A stretch of DNA of 18,031 bases from Dehalococcoidia bacterium UBA1332 (GTDB lineage: Bacteria; Chloroflexota; Dehalococcoidia; Lucifugimonadales; Lucifugimonadaceae): positions 1-18,031 of the forward strand of contig DBSW01000164.1 in NCBI GenBank assembly GCA_002306745.1. Reading direction: 5' to 3'. Positions within the stretch are counted from its first letter, which is position 1. Every line of letters starts with the position of its first letter. The position numbers and the translations under genes were made by a program. Shown piece after piece: positions 15,389 to 18,031 of the stretch. Under the pieces are notes generated by a model. The model saw nothing but the letters and a program-made list of their open reading frames with translations, was not told where the DNA came from and searched no databases.

Positions 15389-16210
15389 ATGTCGTATACG
15401 TTTATTCCTGATGAGATGTACCGAATGCCGACCCACTTCGGACCGGCAACAGGTCCTAGACGTGGACCAGATGGTAGAAAGTTCGACTGCAAAGACAATC
15501 CAAAATCTATCTCGCTGAGCGCATCATTCCTATCCAATGCCAGCCAACTAGAAAACCTTCTTCCACCCGGATTTAGTCTTTATGGAGATCCAATCGTAAC
15601 AATCTCAGAAACCAACATGACTGAGATCGAGTGGCTAGCGGGTCGAGGGTACTCGGTTCTTGGGGTGACCATTCCCGCGAAATTCTCCGGTCAAAAAGAC
15701 TCGGCTGTCGGTCCATTCCTTATGGTTCTATGGGAGAATCTGGCCGACCCAATTATCACTGGTCGTGAGGAACTGGGTTTTTCAAAAATTTATTGCGAAA
15801 TCCCAGATATTAGAATCATACGCGATACCGCTGCTGCGCAAGCATCGTGGTTCGGTTTCACATTCATGGATATGCAAGTGACCAATCTTAGACCACTCAC
15901 CGAATCAAAATCACCAGAAAATGTGGACGGAATGCTGCACTACAAGTACATGCCGCGGACCGGCGAATGGGGGAAAGCTGACGCACAATACGCAGTCATA
16001 ACACCCTCAGAAGGTTCCAACGCTGTTATCCAGCAACACCTTGTGGGAGACGCTAACGTCAAGTGGAATGAAGCCCGATGGGAAGACCTACCCACTTTCT
16101 ACCAAGCAGTAAACGCGTTTGCGGATCTCGAGATTAAAGAATTCATTGGCGGTAGCCTAACCCGGTCAACTGGATCAAAAGATCTCTCTGACCAAAAAAT
16201 CCTGTACTAA
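15389..16210 (+). CDS. Acetoacetate decarboxylase (ADC) superfamily protein
   Basis: The 273-residue product matches the ADC superfamily. The key block GREELGFSKIYCEIPD at 125-140 holds K133, which aligns with the Schiff-base lysine of clostridial ADC (Lys115); the neighbouring second lysine of that enzyme is Ile here. Other family features are LPPGF at 58-62, a SETNMTEIEW segment near 73-82 and LMVLWENLADPI at 111-122. True ADC releases CO2 from acetoacetate, but relatives in this superfamily include aldolase-dehydratases, so a beta-keto-acid substrate is likely while decarboxylation is not certain. I start at ATG 15389 because GGAG (15379-15382) is six bases upstream; an ATG at 15377 would add four residues and overlap that ribosome site. 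Its stop overlaps the stop of the convergent SDR gene by four bases. Confidence 0.85.
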   Translation: MSYTFIPDEMYRMPTHFGPATGPRRGPDGRKFDCKDNPKSISLSASFLSNASQLENLLPPGFSLYGDPIVTISETNMTEIEWLAGRGYSVLGVTIPAKFSGQKDSAVGPFLMVLWENLADPIITGREELGFSKIYCEIPDIRIIRDTAAAQASWFGFTFMDMQVTNLRPLTESKSPENVDGMLHYKYMPRTGEWGKADAQYAVITPSEGSNAVIQQHLVGDANVKWNEARWEDLPTFYQAVNAFADLEIKEFIGGSLTRSTGSKDLSDQKILY

Positions 16211-17034
16211 CCCATATGAGACCCACCAGCCACGCTGATTGAAAGGCCTGTCAGATAGTCCGACTCCGACGAAGCGAGAAAGGCAGCGACATCAGCAACA
16301 TCTTTAGCCTGAGCAATTCTACCTAATGGATTAGTCTCATTAACACGAGCAACCATCTCGTCTCTCCAATCTTCAGTAGACGTTGCTTCATTTGGCTTCA
16401 AAGCGGAAGCCATACCGTATACCCTCTCCGTTTCTACCAAACTTGGACATATAGCGTTGACGTTAACCTTATGTTCAGCCATCTCTTTAGCAAGAGATTG
16501 TGTAAACCCGATAACGCCAAATTTTGAGGAACAATAAGCGGCAAATTTTGCATTTCCAACCTTCCCCGAAACCGAGGACATGTTGATAATTTTTCCTCCA
16601 GCACCTCGATGAATCATGTGGCGAGATATTGCTTGCGACATCAAAAAAGTACCTTTTAGGTTTACGTCTATTACCTGATCCCAAACATGTTCGGTTAGAT
16701 CGACAACGTTAACCCGATCGGGGCCTGCTGGAGCGCCCGCGTTGTTTACTAGAATATCTACTTGACCATACTCGGAAATAGCACCTTCAACTATCGACGC
16801 CACATCTTTTGAATCTGCAACACTTCCAGTCACCCCGATGGCGCGGCCACCGCCATCATTTATCTCTTTTACAACCGCTCGGAGTCCTCCCCAGCTGGGC
16901 GTGGCATCTTCATTCAGATCGCAAACTACTATAGAAGCTCCTTCAGCGGCTAGCCGATTTGCAATTCCCCGACCAATACCTGCTCTACCACCAGCACCGG
17001 TAACAATTGCGACTTTGCCATCTAAGCCATACAT
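16207..17034 (-). CDS. SDR-family NAD(P)-dependent dehydrogenase
   Basis: The 275-residue protein is a complete classical SDR. TGAGGRAGIGRGIA at 12-25 is the nucleotide loop, D39 at the end of strand two suggests NAD, NNAG is at 97-100, and the catalytic residues are S154 (MSSVSG), Y167 and K171 (YCSSK). A C-terminal LAS-ES-YLTGLSI-VAGG segment is the normal SDR ending. Substrate is open: a hydroxyl to ketone oxidation is all the family allows one to say. The ATG at 17034 is chosen over 17061 because GGAGG lies five bases upstream and MYGLDGKVAIVTG is the expected opening. It is probably co-transcribed with the sulfatase gene upstream on the same strand (57 bases) and ends in a four-base tail-to-tail overlap with the ADC-like gene. 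Confidence 0.9.
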   Translation of the reverse strand: MYGLDGKVAIVTGAGGRAGIGRGIANRLAAEGASIVVCDLNEDATPSWGGLRAVVKEINDGGGRAIGVTGSVADSKDVASIVEGAISEYGQVDILVNNAGAPAGPDRVNVVDLTEHVWDQVIDVNLKGTFLMSQAISRHMIHRGAGGKIINMSSVSGKVGNAKFAAYCSSKFGVIGFTQSLAKEMAEHKVNVNAICPSLVETERVYGMASALKPNEATSTEDWRDEMVARVNETNPLGRIAQAKDVADVAAFLASSESDYLTGLSISVAGGSHMG

Positions 17035-17091
17035 TTCAACCTCCGAAATACATCCGAACAATCCAGACGATAGGGTGGATTCCTAGTTCAA

Positions 17092-18031
17092 CTAATGTGA
17101 ATTACTAATCAGATCCAAATCATCTCCCACCTTAACCTGCCAATCCTGCATCCGAACCGTCATATCCTTTATACGCGTAGCTTGCCCTGGATCATCGTAA
17201 AGATTCGTCAATTCGAGCGGGTCGCTACTCAAATCGTAAAGCTCACACGTATCGTCTGGTGAAAGATTTAATTTCCATCTATCACCCGAAACCATGCTCC
17301 TCCAAGGGATTTCGGAAAGCCTGTCGAATTCAGCGTCACCTAATGAAATCGTAGCAGCGCCGCCATGCCATTGCATAAAGACATCATCGTCGAGATTCGA
17401 AGTTCCCTCAAGCACTTTTTTCCGACTGATTCCCTGCAAGGTTTGCGGCACTTCCATACCCATCAAATCGAGCATAGTCGGAACAAGATCTACATGACCA
17501 ATACTGCCATCCACTCGAGTCTGCTTACCAGATAACCATGGCACATGAATAATTAGTGGAACCCGCGCTACTTCTTCATAGAACGATCGCTTCATCAGCA
17601 TTCCACGATCGCCTAGTGAATCACCATGATCGCTAGTGAACACAACAATTGTCTTGTCTAATTGTCCTGTATTTTTTAATGCTGAAAGAATAGGCGCTAT
17701 ACTCCTATCCAGAACTGTTACATTCCCAAAATAACGAGCCCTTATCTCCCTCCAATACCGCTCAGCGTCACCCGGCTTAATCCGTTCTGCCTCGGCCATG
17801 TGAAATTCGGACCTGACCCGATTAAATGCCGGAGTATTAACCTCCGGCTTCTTCAAGAACAACGGCCCCATATCTAAAGAATCGGGGTCGTACATATCGT
17901 TAAGAGGACCGTTGTATGGAGGGTGCGGTTCAAACATGTTTAAGTACATTAACCATGGCTTGCCATCAACAGCCCGTTGATTAACAAAGTCGACGGTATT
18001 ACGACTTAAAAACATCGCCATCGTGTCTTCC
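17092..18031 (-). CDS. C-terminal part of a second type I sulfatase, cut by right edge
   Basis: About 312 codons are visible, ending at 17092. The frame stays open past the ATG at 18021 to the window edge (preceding codons read E-D-T), so that ATG is internal and the true start lies outside. The piece shows the sulfatase motifs PHPPYNGP, with the active-site His at the start, then FTSDHGDSLGDRGMLMKRSF with its Asp-His metal pair and active-site Lys, and the C-terminal WKLNLSP, LYDLSSDPLELTNLYDD and related elements. The formylglycine motif C-x-P-S-R should lie in the missing N-terminal part. It differs clearly from the sulfatase at 3833 in loops and C-terminus, so the two are not recent duplicates. 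It lies upstream of an SDR gene on the same strand, suggesting desulfation followed by oxidation of the freed alcohol (inference). Confidence 0.9.
   Translation of the reverse strand, partial: EDTMAMFLSRNTVDFVNQRAVDGKPWLMYLNMFEPHPPYNGPLNDMYDPDSLDMGPLFLKKPEVNTPAFNRVRSEFHMAEAERIKPGDAERYWREIRARYFGNVTVLDRSIAPILSALKNTGQLDKTIVVFTSDHGDSLGDRGMLMKRSFYEEVARVPLIIHVPWLSGKQTRVDGSIGHVDLVPTMLDLMGMEVPQTLQGISRKKVLEGTSNLDDDVFMQWHGGAATISLGDAEFDRLSEIPWRSMVSGDRWKLNLSPDDTCELYDLSSDPLELTNLYDDPGQATRIKDMTVRMQDWQVKVGDDLDLISNSH

Noticed and set aside
17035..17061. SDR start nine codons earlier at 17061
   Set aside because: The GGAGG ribosome site lies between the two candidates and serves the ATG at 17034.
1..18031. 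CRISPR array, tRNA, insertion sequence, toxin-antitoxin or phage module
   Set aside because: No tandem spaced repeats, cloverleaf-like segments, transposase motifs, terminal inverted repeats or phage-like genes were seen on either strand.

Overview
The window is about 18 kb of gene-dense bacterial DNA of moderate to low GC (roughly 40-45% by eye). It holds no rRNA, tRNA, CRISPR array, insertion sequence or phage gene that I can see. The genes are almost all metabolic enzymes from large, promiscuous families: two zinc-type (MDR) dehydrogenases, two SDR dehydrogenases, two sulfatases, an M81/MlrC peptidase, an M19 dipeptidase homologue, an acetoacetate-decarboxylase homologue, a ThDP-dependent decarboxylase homologue and a broken mannonate-dehydratase homologue. 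This mix recalls marine Chloroflexota such as the SAR202 clade, where these families are expanded. That assignment is inference from gene content only; no phylogenetic marker is present.

Layout. (1) 1-69, minus: first 23 codons of a probable fumarylacetoacetate-hydrolase family gene running off the left edge. (2) 241-5326, plus: a run of five genes encoding an ADHFE1-like hydroxyacid-oxoacid transhydrogenase, a CPPED1-like metallophosphoesterase, a DUF1028 protein (ATGA overlap with the previous gene), a nitroreductase-family flavoprotein and a sulfatase. (3) 5369-7816, minus: an intrinsic terminator, an MDR dehydrogenase and an MFS transporter. (4) 8022-9518, plus: an MlrC/M81 peptidase, divergent from the transporter. 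(5) 9547-13167, minus: an operon of MDR dehydrogenase, benzoylformate-decarboxylase-like ThDP enzyme and a mannonate-dehydratase pseudogene carrying an in-frame TAG plus an apparent internal deletion with frameshift. (6) 13373-16210, plus: an SDR dehydrogenase with no normal start codon (an ATC sits at ideal spacing from a Shine-Dalgarno), a divergent M19 protein and an acetoacetate-decarboxylase-family protein. (7) 16207-18031, minus: a second SDR and the C-terminal part of a second sulfatase that runs off the right edge.

How it fits together (inference). The content looks like accessory catabolism of oxygenated or sulfated organic compounds: sulfatases remove sulfate esters, SDR/MDR enzymes oxidise alcohols, ThDP- and ADC-type enzymes act on keto acids, hydrolases (FAH, M81, M19) open amides or C-C bonds, and the transhydrogenase couples hydroxy-acid oxidation to 2-oxoglutarate reduction. 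No single pathway can be drawn with confidence. I found no defence, mobile or clearly novel multi-protein system. The most useful unusual signals are the decayed UxuA homologue, the missing canonical start of the SDR at 13373, the altered metal site of the M19 protein, and the coupled CPPED1-like/DUF1028 pair of unknown function.
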